A stretch of 64,000 bases of DNA from Lysobacteraceae bacterium (GCA_003241895.1 QBLY01000007.1:1-64000), one strand, 5' to 3'; positions 34,778 to 48,470 are shown, numbered from the stretch's first letter. A program made the numbers and translations. Notes: generated by a model from the sequence alone, not told the origin.

Positions 34778-35449
34778 ATGAACGCCCTCCCGGACTTCCC
34801 CAGCGAATCGGGCCCCTTGCTGATCCCCGGCCCGGCCGGCCAGCTGGAGCTGATGGTCGACCTGCCCGAACCGGGCCAGGAGCGCGCCGGCGTGGCCGTG
34901 GTCTGCCACCCCAATCCGCCCGACGGCGGCACGCTGCACAACAAGGTGGTCACGATGACCGCCCGGGCGCTGAGTGAACTTGGCCTGGTGGCGGTTCGCT
35001 TCAACTTCCGCGGCGTGGGCCAGTCCGAAGGCAGCTTCGACGAAGGCCGCGGCGAAACGCTCGACCTGCTGGCGGTCACCGACTGGGTCCGCAAGGCACG
35101 ACCCGACGACGCGCTGTGGCTGGGCGGTTTTTCCTTCGGCAGCTGGGTGGCGCTGCAGGGCGCGCGCCACCTGCCGGTGAAGCAGATGATCTCGATCGCG
35201 CCTCCGGTGGGCCTGCGCGAATTCGCCGGCGTGCTGCCGCCGCCCTGCCCCTGGCTGGTGGTGCAGGGCGAGATGGACGACATCGTCGACCCGCAGGCGG
35301 TATATGACTGGATCGACACGCTCAAGGACAAGCCCAGCCTGGTGCGCATGCCCGACACGGGCCACTTCTTCCACCGGCGCCTGATGGACCTGCGCGGCGC
35401 GATCAAGAACGGCGTTCGCAAGAACCTGCCCCCGCCGCGCAATGGCTGA
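34778..35449 (+). CDS. alpha/beta hydrolase (KANL3/Tex30-like dienelactone hydrolase type)
   Basis: A 223-residue cytoplasmic protein. VVCHPNPPDGGTLHNKVV is the loop typical of this small hydrolase group, followed by FNFRGVGQSEGSFDEGRGE. GGFSFGSW carries the nucleophile Ser, VVQGEMDDIVDP the acid, and PDTGHFFHRRL the catalytic His. The triad is complete, with no signal peptide. The physiological substrate of the group is unknown. zapE follows two bases after its stop, and the GT-C-like gene overlaps zapE, so all three are probably one transcript, perhaps starting at the TATCAT upstream. Confidence 0.85.
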   Translation: MNALPDFPSESGPLLIPGPAGQLELMVDLPEPGQERAGVAVVCHPNPPDGGTLHNKVVTMTARALSELGLVAVRFNFRGVGQSEGSFDEGRGETLDLLAVTDWVRKARPDDALWLGGFSFGSWVALQGARHLPVKQMISIAPPVGLREFAGVLPPPCPWLVVQGEMDDIVDPQAVYDWIDTLKDKPSLVRMPDTGHFFHRRLMDLRGAIKNGVRKNLPPPRNG

Positions 35450-35451
35450 CA

Positions 35452-36561
35452 ATGGCTAGGAATCCGGCGGCGCTGCCGCCGTCGGCGATCTACGCCAACG
35501 GCGTCACCTCGCGTCGCTGGCAGCGCGACCCGGCCCAGCAGCAAGCCCTGGCCGAACTCGACCGGATCCACCGCCAGCTGCCCGCGCGCCTGCGCAAGCC
35601 GCCGCTGCGGCGCCTGCTGTGGCAGCTGCTGCCGCCGTCGCCGCTGCGCGGTGTGTACCTGTGGGGCGGCGTGGGCCGCGGCAAGACCTTCCTCAACGAC
35701 CTGCTGTTCGAACAGCTGGGCGACCTGCCGCGCCGGCGCTGGCATTTCCATCGCTTCATGGTGGAAGTGAACGACCGCATGCAGGCCCTGCCCGAGGGCA
35801 CCGCCGACACCGTGGCCGTGGTGGCCGATGCGCTGGCCGACGAAATGCGGCTGCTGGTGCTGGACGAGTTCATCGTCAGCGACATCGCCGACGCGATGAT
35901 CCTGGGCCGCCTGCTCGAGCGCCTGTTCGCGCGCGGCGTGGTGCTGGTCACCACGTCCAACACCGCGCCGCCCAACCTCTACCGCGACGGCCTGCAGCGC
36001 GCGCGCTTCCTGCCCGCCATCGCCCTGATCGAGCGGCACTGCGCCGTGGTGCACCTGGACAGCGCGCAGGACTACCGCCTGCGCCTGCTCACCCGCACCA
36101 GCACCTACCTCACGCCGCTGGACGCGGCGGCCGAACACGCCATGGCCGACCACTTCGCCCACCTGGCCGCCGACTGCCCGCGCGACCACGACCCGCTGGT
36201 GATCAACGGCAGGCCCGTGCCGGTGCGTGCGCTGGCCGAGGGCATCGCCTGGTTCGACTTCGCCACGCTGTGCGAGGGCCCGCGCGCCGCGGCCGACTAC
36301 ATCGAGATCGCGCGCGACTTCCACACCGTGCTGCTGTCGGACGTGCCGGTGTTCGACGCCACGCGCGACAACGCCGCGCGCCGCTTCGTGCACCTGGTGG
36401 ACGAACTCTACGACCGCAACGTCAACCTGGTGCTCAGCGCCGCCGCCGAGCCCTCCCGGCTGTACCGCGGCGGGAAACTTGGCCCGGAGTTCGAACGCAC
36501 GGCCTCGCGCCTGGTGGAGATGCGCACCGCCGAATTCATGGCCCGCGAGCACCGCCCGTGA
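35452..36561 (+). CDS. zapE: cell division protein ZapE (AFG1-like ATPase)
   Basis: A 369-residue protein, close to the usual 370-375. The segment GVYLWGGVGRGKTFLND holds Walker A (K78). HFHRFMVEVNDRM follows, then LLVLDEFIVSDIADAMILGR is Walker B with the family's typical DEF-x-V-x-D. LVTTSNTAPPNLYRDGLQRARFLP is sensor 1. All are diagnostic of ZapE/AFG1. It acts on the FtsZ ring at constriction and in protein quality control. It starts two bases after the hydrolase stop, and its TGA overlaps the GTG of the next gene (GTGA). Confidence 0.92.
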   Translation: MARNPAALPPSAIYANGVTSRRWQRDPAQQQALAELDRIHRQLPARLRKPPLRRLLWQLLPPSPLRGVYLWGGVGRGKTFLNDLLFEQLGDLPRRRWHFHRFMVEVNDRMQALPEGTADTVAVVADALADEMRLLVLDEFIVSDIADAMILGRLLERLFARGVVLVTTSNTAPPNLYRDGLQRARFLPAIALIERHCAVVHLDSAQDYRLRLLTRTSTYLTPLDAAAEHAMADHFAHLAADCPRDHDPLVINGRPVPVRALAEGIAWFDFATLCEGPRAAADYIEIARDFHTVLLSDVPVFDATRDNAARRFVHLVDELYDRNVNLVLSAAAEPSRLYRGGKLGPEFERTASRLVEMRTAEFMAREHRP

Positions 36562-37952
36562 AGCGGCTCGCGCCCTGGCTGGCGGCGGGGCTGGGCCTGG
36601 GCGTGGCGCTGTGGATCTTCTGGCCCGGCTACATGAGCTGGGACTCGGCCTACCAGTGGTGGCAGGCGCGCCATGACCGGTTCGACAGCGTGCACCCGCC
36701 GCTGATGGCGATGATCTGGCAGCTCAGCGACCGCGTGGTGGAAGGACCGGGCGGTATGTTCGCGCTGCAGGCGGCGCTGCTGTGGTCGGCGCTGGCGATG
36801 TTCGCAGCGGCGCTGCCGGTGCGGCCGGCGTGGCGTTTTGCGATCGTGCTGGGGCTGGGCTTCTGGCCGCCGCTGTTCGCGCTGCTGCCGCACGTGTGGA
36901 AGGACCTGTGGACGTTGGCGGGTTTCGCCTGGGCGCTGGCGCTGCTGGCGCACGACCTGCGCGCGCCGCACCGCGGCTGGCGCGCCGGCGCATTGATCGC
37001 GATCACCTTTGCCTGCGCCTTCCGCCACAACGCCCTCACCGGCGCGCTGCCGCTGCTGGCGTGGATCGGCTGGCGCGAGGCGGTGGCCGCCCGCTGGCTG
37101 CCCACGCGGCGGCGCCTGGGCGCCACCGTCGTTTTCACGGTGGCGCTGATGTCCACGGTGATGATCCTGTCCGGGTTGCCGAACTTCGACGCGCGCGTGC
37201 GCCATACCGAAAAAGTGTGGTCGGTGGTGACGCTGTGGGACGCCGCTGCCGTGTCGCTGGCCGAAGGCGCCTTGGTCTATCCGCCCGAACTCGTGGATCC
37301 CACGCTCACCCTGGACGAGCTGCGCGGCAAGTTCGTCGACTTCAGCAACACCTCGGTGTTCGAGACCGGCAAGCTGCGCCACAGCTTCGACGCGCCGTAC
37401 ATGCCGGCGCAGCGCGACGCCCTGGACGCGCTGGCGTGGTCGCTGCCGCGCGACCACGCGCCGGCCTACTTCGCACACCGCTGGCGACTGACCCAGCTGC
37501 TTCTGGGCTGGGATCGCGCCGGCCTACCCGATGGCCTGGTGCTGATGCCAGGCCTGCATCAGTACCAGGACAACCCGCCGGTGCCGCCGCAAACCAGCGT
37601 GCTGCATGCGCGCATGCTGGCGATGCTGCAGTCGCTGGTGGATACGCCGCTGTTCGCGGGATGGATTTACCTGCTGCTGTGCGTGGGCGTGATGGCCGCC
37701 GCCGCGGCAAAGCGGGTCCGCACGGCAGCGACTGGCGCGGCCAACGTGGCCGTGATTTTCGCCGCAGCGGTCGCCGCCTCATCGCTGGCCTACGCACTGC
37801 CGCTTACGCTGGCATCGGGCAGCGCTGAATTCCGCTACCTCGCCTGGCCCGTGCTGGCCGCGCTCGCTGCGCTGATCCTGATCGCCACCGCCGGCGTCCT
37901 TGCTTCACCGCTGCGGATGCCGTCGCCCTCCGTGCCGCCCTTGCACCGGTAG
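36558..37952 (+). CDS. multi-pass membrane protein, GT-C glycosyltransferase-like
   Basis: A 464-residue membrane protein starting at GTG 36558, overlapping the zapE stop. About ten hydrophobic segments are visible (LAPWLAAGLGLGVALWIFWP, then ALQAALLWSALAMFAAALP, and so on). The first loop has YMSWDSAYQWWQARHDRFDS followed by VHPPLM, which places an acidic residue and an HPP turn where GT-C enzymes carry their catalytic Asp/Glu and conserved loop. A second loop (FDARVRHTEKVWSV to RWRLTQLLLG) is soluble. No sugar specificity can be read. It could instead be a structural membrane protein. Its close coupling to zapE suggests an envelope or division-related role. Confidence 0.65.
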   Translation: MKRLAPWLAAGLGLGVALWIFWPGYMSWDSAYQWWQARHDRFDSVHPPLMAMIWQLSDRVVEGPGGMFALQAALLWSALAMFAAALPVRPAWRFAIVLGLGFWPPLFALLPHVWKDLWTLAGFAWALALLAHDLRAPHRGWRAGALIAITFACAFRHNALTGALPLLAWIGWREAVAARWLPTRRRLGATVVFTVALMSTVMILSGLPNFDARVRHTEKVWSVVTLWDAAAVSLAEGALVYPPELVDPTLTLDELRGKFVDFSNTSVFETGKLRHSFDAPYMPAQRDALDALAWSLPRDHAPAYFAHRWRLTQLLLGWDRAGLPDGLVLMPGLHQYQDNPPVPPQTSVLHARMLAMLQSLVDTPLFAGWIYLLLCVGVMAAAAAKRVRTAATGAANVAVIFAAAVAASSLAYALPLTLASGSAEFRYLAWPVLAALAALILIATAGVLASPLRMPSPSVPPLHR

Positions 37953-38021
37953 AAACCCGGGTCGCGGACCCCTGCGGGCAGCGGTGATAGCATCGGCCTC
38001 AACCCGTTACGGAGTGTTGCC

Positions 38022-39320
38022 ATGCGTCAGCTGCTGCTGGTTTGCGCCCTTGCCGCCGCGCTGTGCGGTCCCGCCGCCGCCCAATCGCCCGACGTCGATG
38101 CGCTGGCCGCCACCGTGGACGCCAAGGTGCAGGCCTGGCGCCGCGACATCCACCAGCACCCGGAGCTGGGCAACCGCGAAACCCGCACCGCCAAGCTCGT
38201 CGCCGACCACCTCACCGCGCTGGGCTTCGAGGACGTGCGCACCGGCATCGCCACCACCGGCGTCACCGCCGTGCTGCGCGGCGGCAAGCCCGGCCCGCGC
38301 ATCGCGCTGCGTGCCGACATGGACGCGCTGCCCGTCACCGAGCGCAGCGGCCTGCCCTTTGAATCGAAGGTCACCACGCAGTTCAACGGCCAGACCATTG
38401 GCGTGATGCACGCCTGCGGCCACGACGCCCACACCGGCATCCTGATGGGCGTCGCTGAAGCGCTGTCTTCGATGAAAGCCGACCTGCCCGGCGAAATCCT
38501 CTTCATCTTCCAGCCCGCCGAGGAAGGCCCGCCGGACGGCGAGAAGGGCGGCGCCGACGAGATGCTGGCGCAGGGCGTCTTCGATCGCTTCAAGCCCGAG
38601 GCGGTGTTCGGCCTGCACGTGTGGAGCACCCTCAACGCCGGCCAGGTGGGCTACCGCAGCGGTCCGATGATGGCGGCGTCGGACCGCTTCAAGATCGTCA
38701 TCAAGGGTCGCCAGACCCACGGCTCGCGGCCCTGGAGCGGGGTGGACCCGATCGTGGCCGCGGCCGATGTGATCGGCACCGCGCAGACCATCGTCAGCCG
38801 CCGCCTGAACATCTCCAGGCAGCCGGCCGTCGTCAGCTTCGGCGCCATCCACGGTGGCATCCGCTTCAACATCATTCCCGACGAAGTGGAGCTGATCGGC
38901 ACCATCCGCACCTTCGACGAAGACATGCGCCAGCAGATTTTCGCCGACCTCACCAACGTGGCGCAAAGCGTGGCCAAGGCGCACGGCGCCAGCGCCGTGT
39001 CCCAAGTCCCCGACATCGTCGGCACCCCGGTCACCAGCAACAACCCGGCCCTGGCCGCCCGCGCCGCCGAAAGCCTGGCCACCGCCCTGGGCGCGAAGAA
39101 CGTGGTCGAGATGGACCTGATCATGGCTGCCGAGGACTTCAGCCACTTCGCCAATCAGGTGCCGGGTTTCTTCTTCATGGTCGGCGCCACGCCCAAGGAC
39201 CAGGATGCCAGCAAGGCGCCGTCGAACCACTCGCCGGAGTTCTTCCTGGACGAGGAAGCGCTGAGGGTGGGCACGCGCGCGATGCTGCAGGTGGCGTTGG
39301 ACTACCAGCAGGCCAAGTGA
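38022..39320 (+). CDS. M20 family amidohydrolase, exported
   Basis: A 432-residue protein with a signal peptide ending AAAQS, so it is periplasmic. DIHQHPELGNRE, IALRADMDALPVTE, MHACGHDAHTGIL and IFQPAEEGPP are the metal and catalytic motifs of the M20D group (IAA-amino acid/hippurate hydrolases, PF01546). The dimerisation domain follows (KGRQTHGSRPWSGVDPI), and HSPEFFLDEEAL ends the metal site. It hydrolyses N-acyl amino acids or related amides. GGAG before ATG 38022 supports the start. It is a stand-alone gene between two membrane protein genes. Confidence 0.92.
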   Translation: MRQLLLVCALAAALCGPAAAQSPDVDALAATVDAKVQAWRRDIHQHPELGNRETRTAKLVADHLTALGFEDVRTGIATTGVTAVLRGGKPGPRIALRADMDALPVTERSGLPFESKVTTQFNGQTIGVMHACGHDAHTGILMGVAEALSSMKADLPGEILFIFQPAEEGPPDGEKGGADEMLAQGVFDRFKPEAVFGLHVWSTLNAGQVGYRSGPMMAASDRFKIVIKGRQTHGSRPWSGVDPIVAAADVIGTAQTIVSRRLNISRQPAVVSFGAIHGGIRFNIIPDEVELIGTIRTFDEDMRQQIFADLTNVAQSVAKAHGASAVSQVPDIVGTPVTSNNPALAARAAESLATALGAKNVVEMDLIMAAEDFSHFANQVPGFFFMVGATPKDQDASKAPSNHSPEFFLDEEALRVGTRAMLQVALDYQQAK

Positions 39321-39405
39321 CGGTTTAGCTGCACCGTGCAGGGCGCGGTGGCGTTCGCCGCCGCACTCTGGCGGGTTTGGCCGGGAAGGTGCGATCCGGG
39401 CGATA

Positions 39406-39873
39406 ATGACGCCCGCTTTTTCCGCGCCACCCCGAATGCTCAGACCCCGACACATCCCCACGACCGTTTATCTCGACGCCTCGCTGCGCATGGCGTTTCG
39501 ATTCGCGCTGTTGGCGGCGGTGCTGGCGGTGGTCCTGGCCGCGCTGCGTGCGCTGTTCGCGCTGCCAACCGACCCGGCGCTGGCGGTGGCGGTGTTCCTG
39601 GCCCTGGGCGCGGTGGCGGCCCCGCTGTCGGTGTCGGGGCTGCGCAAGCAGCGCCGCGTGCCGCTGGCCGCGGCGTCCACCGGTGCCGGTGCACTGTTTT
39701 CGTTTGCCTGGGCCGCCCTGTTCTGCGCGGCCTTCGTGCTGTGGCTTGAGCACTTCCGGGACGCTCCGGCGGGCCTGCTGGAATACGCCGCGGCGGTGGT
39801 GCTGGCCGGCGGCATCGGTGCCCTGCTGTCCATCCTGCCCAGCCCGTTCGTGGCGCGCCGACGCGGACTGTAG
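39406..39873 (+). CDS. hypothetical small membrane protein
   Basis: A 155-residue protein with four hydrophobic segments (MAFRFALLAAVLAVVLAALR, then LAVAVFLALGAVAAPLSV, and two more) separated by short basic loops and ending FVARRRGL. No motifs or family are recognised. The start is uncertain: ATG 39406, 39436 or 39490 are all possible and none has a clear ribosome binding site. A GATAAT (39402-39407) overlaps the first ATG and, if it is the -10, the true start is further down. It sits between the amidohydrolase and queF. Confidence 0.6.
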   Translation: MTPAFSAPPRMLRPRHIPTTVYLDASLRMAFRFALLAAVLAVVLAALRALFALPTDPALAVAVFLALGAVAAPLSVSGLRKQRRVPLAAASTGAGALFSFAWAALFCAAFVLWLEHFRDAPAGLLEYAAAVVLAGGIGALLSILPSPFVARRRGL

Positions 39874-40039
39874 GCCGCCGCTGGTCCCCAGGCACCGCGG
39901 CCGGCCGCGCTTTGCGGCGGCCTGCAGGCGTGAGCTGGTGGCCTGACCCCTTCGTCCATGTCGCAGCCCCGGGCGATACGCGGGCATTTGGCCGGATCAG
40001 TGGAGGTGTTGCGTACACCCCGGGCCTGCCGTGGGATGC

Positions 40040-40045
40040 GAGAAT
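40040..40045 (+). promoter_or_regulatory. candidate -10 just before queF
   Basis: GAGAAT seven bases before ATG 40053, preceded by TGC, which makes an extended -10. The spacing is one base longer than at the other candidate leaderless genes. This is the weakest member of the group. Confidence 0.25.
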
Positions 40046-40052
40046 GCCGGCC

Positions 40053-40880
40053 ATGAACTCCCCCGAACTCAGCCCGCTGGGCCAAGCCGTCGACTACGGC
40101 AGCCCCTACGACCCCACCCTGCTGTTCCCGATCGCGCGGGCCACGCAGCGCGCCGCACTGGGCCTGGGCGAAGAGTTGCCTTTCGTGGGCGTTGATTTCT
40201 GGAATGCCTACGAGTTGAGCTGGCTCGACGGTCGCGGCAAGCCGCGCGTGGCCCTGGCCGAGTTCCGCGTGCCGGCCGCGTCCACCAACATCATCGAGTC
40301 CAAGAGCTTCAAGCTTTACCTGGGCAGCTATGCGCAGTCGCGTTTTTCCGACACCGACACGCTGCGCGCGCAGCTGGTCCGCGACCTGTCCGACGCCGCC
40401 GGCGCGCCGGTGAGCGTGGTGCTGACGCCCGCGGCGTCGGCCAACGCCGCGCTGATCGAAACGCTGGAAGGCGACCTGATCGACGACCTGCCGATCGAGA
40501 TCACGCACTACGGCCCGCCGCGCCCGGATTTCCTTTCGTCCGATCCCGAACTGCGCGCCGACGAGGTGCTGGTGTCGCACCTGCTCAAGACCAACTGCCC
40601 GGTCACCGGCCAACCCGATTGGGCCAGCCTGCAGATCCGCTACGCCGGCCCGCGCATCGCCCGCGACGGCCTGCTGCGCTACCTGGTGTCGTACCGCAAC
40701 CACAGCGACTTCCATGAACAGTGCGTCGAGCGCATCTTCATGGACCTGATGCAGCACTGCGCGCCCACGCGGCTGGGCGTTTACGCCCGCTACACGCGGC
40801 GCGGCGGCCTGGACATCAACCCCTTCCGCGCCACCCCGGGCCTGCCGCTGCCGGGCAACCCGCGCACCGCGCGCCAGTAA
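40053..40880 (+). CDS. queF: NADPH-dependent 7-cyano-7-deazaguanine reductase QueF
   Basis: A 275-residue protein, the long form found in gamma-proteobacteria (E. coli 282). ESKSFKLYLGSYAQSRF is the NADPH-binding motif, LLKTNCPVTGQPDWASLQIRY carries the catalytic Cys182, and HSDFHEQCVERIFMDL holds the conserved Glu and His. It reduces preQ0 to preQ1 in queuosine synthesis. The start at 40053 gives the family's N-terminus. ATG 40044 would add three residues. GAGAAT lies seven bases upstream and could be the -10 of a leaderless message. I looked for a preQ1 riboswitch upstream and saw none. Confidence 0.93.
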   Translation: MNSPELSPLGQAVDYGSPYDPTLLFPIARATQRAALGLGEELPFVGVDFWNAYELSWLDGRGKPRVALAEFRVPAASTNIIESKSFKLYLGSYAQSRFSDTDTLRAQLVRDLSDAAGAPVSVVLTPAASANAALIETLEGDLIDDLPIEITHYGPPRPDFLSSDPELRADEVLVSHLLKTNCPVTGQPDWASLQIRYAGPRIARDGLLRYLVSYRNHSDFHEQCVERIFMDLMQHCAPTRLGVYARYTRRGGLDINPFRATPGLPLPGNPRTARQ

Positions 40881-40912
40881 GCTGCCCCACCCAGCCTGAC
40901 CCGGGAATCGCC

Positions 40913-43770
<2,858 letters not shown>

Positions 43771-43792
43771 GCTGCACACGCCATGCAGCAAC

Positions 43793-43820
43793 GAAGAAGG
43801 GCGCCTCGGCGCCCTTCTTC
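43793..43820. terminator. bidirectional terminator after icd
   Basis: GAAGAAGGGCGCC (43793-43805), a two-base loop, and its perfect complement GGCGCCCTTCTTC (43808-43820). The A-rich foot and T-rich foot let it serve both icd and the small gene on the other strand. Confidence 0.8.
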
Positions 43821-43850
43821 ATGGCCCCGCTTGCTGCGGCAGCCGGCGAC

Positions 43851-44090
43851 TCAGGCCTGTTCCCACGCGATGTCGATGCCCTCGGACGTGCCCACGGCCT
43901 GGCGCAGCATGGAGACGAGCGTGGCGCTGCCGCCCGCTGCTTCCAGGAGGTCCACGGTGGCGCCGTTGATGAAGTAGTCGGTGTCGCGCGAGGATTCTTC
44001 CTCCAGCTGGTCGTTGAGGAACTCAAGGTCTTCCTGGCTGATGCTGCCCAGGACGGCGCCGGTCGATTTGTCGGTGATGCGAACGCTCAT
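43851..44090 (-). CDS. conserved hypothetical small protein
   Basis: A 79-residue acidic protein: MSVRITDKSTGAVLGSISQE, then EDLEFLNDQLEEESSRDTDY, a short hydrophobic helix, and an acidic end (EGIDIAWEQA). AAGGA before the ATG fixes the start. It has the composition of a compact cytoplasmic protein and no signal, membrane segment or metal motif. It is followed by the icd terminator and lies upstream of nothing on its strand. Family not recognised. Confidence 0.7.
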   Translation of the reverse strand: MSVRITDKSTGAVLGSISQEDLEFLNDQLEEESSRDTDYFINGATVDLLEAAGGSATLVSMLRQAVGTSEGIDIAWEQA

Positions 44091-44146
44091 CTGGTTTCCT
44101 TTTCCAATGGGAGGGTGGCGCTGCCCCGACGATAGACGAAAAACCC

Positions 44147-44203
44147 CGCGCCAGCCGAAGCCGACGCAGGGCGGGGGTCCGGTGGAGCGGACCGGCTGGC
44201 GCG
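44147..44203 (-). terminator. Rho-independent terminator of katG
   Basis: On the minus strand CGCGCCAGCCG pairs with CGGCTGGCGCG (44193-44203 with 44147-44157), the interior holds a second hairpin (GTCC and GGAC arms), and the stem is followed by GGGTTTTTCG. It begins one base after the katG stop. Confidence 0.6.
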
Positions 44204-44204
44204 C

Positions 44205-46460
<2,256 letters not shown>

Positions 46461-46543
46461 TCATGGCGGATGGACGCCGCCGGTCTTGATCCACCATAGG
46501 CCTGCGCAGGGACGATAGATAATTCATGTTTTGGATGCGTTTG

Positions 46544-46558
46544 ATAGGCGCTGGCTAT
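46544..46558. promoter_or_regulatory. candidate OxyR half-site pair
   Basis: ATAG (46544-46547), seven bases, CTAT (46555-46558), one dimer site of the OxyR consensus. A further ATAG occurs at 46515 but at the wrong spacing for the full four-part site. It lies between katG and the plus-strand hydrolase, about 130 bases from the katG start. Confidence 0.4.
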
Positions 46559-46627
46559 GGTGGCAGCAAGATAGACTGCGGCGGGCCGCCATCAAAAAGC
46601 TGATGAACCCACCCAGAGGTCCCGGCG

Positions 46628-47449
46628 ATGTCCGTCCCGCAGAGCGCCCTCTTGAAGCCGCCCGAACACGCCCTGGCCTGGCGGGAATCACGTGCGCTGC
46701 TGGACGCCGGCCGCATGGTGCTGCCGCTGCTGATGCCGGCCGGCAATGCCCGCACCGAGCGCGCTCGCCACATCATCGTGCTGCCCGGCTTTGGCGCCGG
46801 CGATCGTGCGCTTTGGCCGCTGCGTCGTTACCTGCGCAAGCTGGGCCATCACGCCGAAGGCTGGGGCCTGGGCGTGAACCGCGCCGGCATTGATATCCGC
46901 CACACGCTGGCCGATATCTCGCCGGGCTGGAGCGCCGAGCCTATAGCCCACTACCGCAACGAAGGCTCGGTGCCGATGCTGTGCGACCGGATGGTGGCGC
47001 GCGTGCGCGAACGGCATCTCGCCCTGGGCGGCACGCCGATCACGCTGATCGGCTGGAGCCTGGGCGGCGTGGTGGCGCGCGAGGCGGCGCGCGACCTGCC
47101 CGGCATGGTCGAAGAAGTGATCACCTTGGGCACGCCCGTGCAGGGCGGCCCGAAATACACGCGGGCGGCGGCGTTCTTCCGCGGCCGCGGCATGGACCTG
47201 GACTGGATCGAGCGCGGCGTGGCCCGGCGGGAAAGCACGCCCATCCGCGCCCGCATCACCGCCATCGCCAGCCCCACCGACGCCGTGGTGGGCCATGCCG
47301 CCACCCGCGACCACCACAGCCCCGACGTGCGCCACATCGACGTGGACGCCGCGCACCTGGGGCTGGTGTTCAACCCGACGGTGTGGGCGCTGATTGCCCG
47401 CGCACTCAACGGCGAGCCCTTGCCACAAGGCCTTAACATGGCCCCGTGA
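46628..47449 (+). CDS. alpha/beta hydrolase (PGAP1-like esterase type)
   Basis: A 273-residue cytoplasmic protein. HIIVLPGFGAGDRALWPLRR is the oxyanion-side loop with an unusual start (PGFGAGD for HGxxG). TLIGWSLGGVVAREAARD carries the nucleophile Ser. ITAIASPTDAVVGH supplies the acid, and a late His (DVDAAHLGL) completes the triad. EVITLGTPVQGGPKY after the nucleophile is typical of PGAP1/lipase-class members. AGAGG about eight bases before ATG 46628 supports the start. It is divergent from katG and shares its upstream region. The substrate is unknown. Confidence 0.82.
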   Translation: MSVPQSALLKPPEHALAWRESRALLDAGRMVLPLLMPAGNARTERARHIIVLPGFGAGDRALWPLRRYLRKLGHHAEGWGLGVNRAGIDIRHTLADISPGWSAEPIAHYRNEGSVPMLCDRMVARVRERHLALGGTPITLIGWSLGGVVAREAARDLPGMVEEVITLGTPVQGGPKYTRAAAFFRGRGMDLDWIERGVARRESTPIRARITAIASPTDAVVGHAATRDHHSPDVRHIDVDAAHLGLVFNPTVWALIARALNGEPLPQGLNMAP

Positions 47450-47487
47450 TAGCCTCCGGGGCAGTTCGCCCACCCCGGAGCCACACC

Positions 47488-48420
47488 ATGCGCATGACCC
47501 TTTCCCCGCTTGCCCTCGCCCTGGCTGCACTGATGCTGGGCGCGTGCACGCCCGCGTCGCAGGACGCCACGGCCGACGCCAGCACTACCGACGCCATCAC
47601 TCCGGCCGGCACCGATGCCGCCCCTGACGCAACCGCCGATGCGACGCCGGCCGACCCGATGGACGCCATCCTCGCCGGCGACTGGCGCGACCCGGCCAAT
47701 TCGGCCCGTGACGCTTCGCGCCATCCGCGTGAAACGCTCGCCTTCTTCGGCGTCGGCCCCAGCCAGACCGTGATCGAGATCAGCCCGGGCGGCGGCTGGT
47801 ACACCGAAGTGCTGGCTCCGCTGGCGCAGGGCAAGGGCCGCTACATCGGCGCGCTCAACGACCCGGCCAAGGCCAGCAGCGAGCGTGCCACCGAGTACCA
47901 CACCAAGGCCAACCAGGGCTTCCGCGACAAGCTGGCCGCGCGCGCGGACGTCTACGGCAACGCCAGCGTGGTGGAAGTGGACCCGGCCGCGCCGGTGTTT
48001 GGCGAACCGGGCTCGGCCGACGTGGTGCTGACCTTCCGCAACGTGCACAACTGGGTGGGCGCCGGCAGCGAAGCCGCGATGTTCAAGGGCTTCTACGACG
48101 TGCTGGCCCCCGGCGGCGTGCTGGGCGTGGTGGAACACCGCGCGGCCGCCGGCAAGACGATGGAAGAAGTGAAGGAATCGGGCTACCTGCCCGAGGACTA
48201 CGTCATCGGCCTGGCCACCGCCGCCGGCTTTGAGCTCGCGGAGAAGAGCGAGATCAACGCCAACCCGGCCGACACCAAGGACCACCCCAACGGCGTGTGG
48301 ACCCTGCCGCCGGGCAACCGCCACGACGACGCCGACAAGGACAAGTATGCCGCCATCGGCGAGAGCGACCGCATGACGCTGCGCTTCGTGAAGCCGCAGG
48401 CGGAAGCCGCCGCGCAGTAA
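47488..48420 (+). CDS. class I methyltransferase-fold lipoprotein
   Basis: A 310-residue protein with a lipobox: MRMTLSPLALALAALMLGAC places the lipidated Cys at 20. An acidic, Thr/Asp-rich linker follows (DATADASTTDA...), then a Rossmann methyltransferase fold: TVIEISPGGGWYTEVLAPL is motif I, ADVVLTFRNVHNW a later strand and loop, LAPGGVLGVVEHRA another conserved strand. SAM is not thought to occur in the periplasm, so either it is a binding protein with a spent fold or SAM reaches it there. The methyltransferase motifs are intact enough that I do not call it a pseudo-enzyme. GGAG before ATG 47488 fixes the start. Confidence 0.82.
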   Translation: MRMTLSPLALALAALMLGACTPASQDATADASTTDAITPAGTDAAPDATADATPADPMDAILAGDWRDPANSARDASRHPRETLAFFGVGPSQTVIEISPGGGWYTEVLAPLAQGKGRYIGALNDPAKASSERATEYHTKANQGFRDKLAARADVYGNASVVEVDPAAPVFGEPGSADVVLTFRNVHNWVGAGSEAAMFKGFYDVLAPGGVLGVVEHRAAAGKTMEEVKESGYLPEDYVIGLATAAGFELAEKSEINANPADTKDHPNGVWTLPPGNRHDDADKDKYAAIGESDRMTLRFVKPQAEAAAQ

Positions 48421-48432
48421 GCGCTCGGCCCT

Positions 48433-48458
48433 GTGGGAGGGCCCGAGGGCCCTCCCAC
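48433..48458. repeat. perfect 12-bp palindrome, REP-like
   Basis: GTGGGAGGGCCC, a two-base loop, GGGCCCTCCCAC. The GTGG foot fits the GTRG foot of REP elements associated with RAYT transposases. There is no T-tract, though it lies 12 bases after the methyltransferase stop, where a terminator would stand. Confidence 0.45.
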
Positions 48459-48470
48459 GACTGTGGGGAC

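Noticed and set aside
39880-40052. preQ1 riboswitch before queF
   Set aside because: No preQ1 aptamer-like stem with an A-rich tail and no terminator or sequester hairpin could be found.
46515-46558. Full four-part OxyR site made with the ATAG at 46515
   Set aside because: The two ATAG words are 29 bases apart instead of 22, so only the ATAG-N7-CTAT half is kept.
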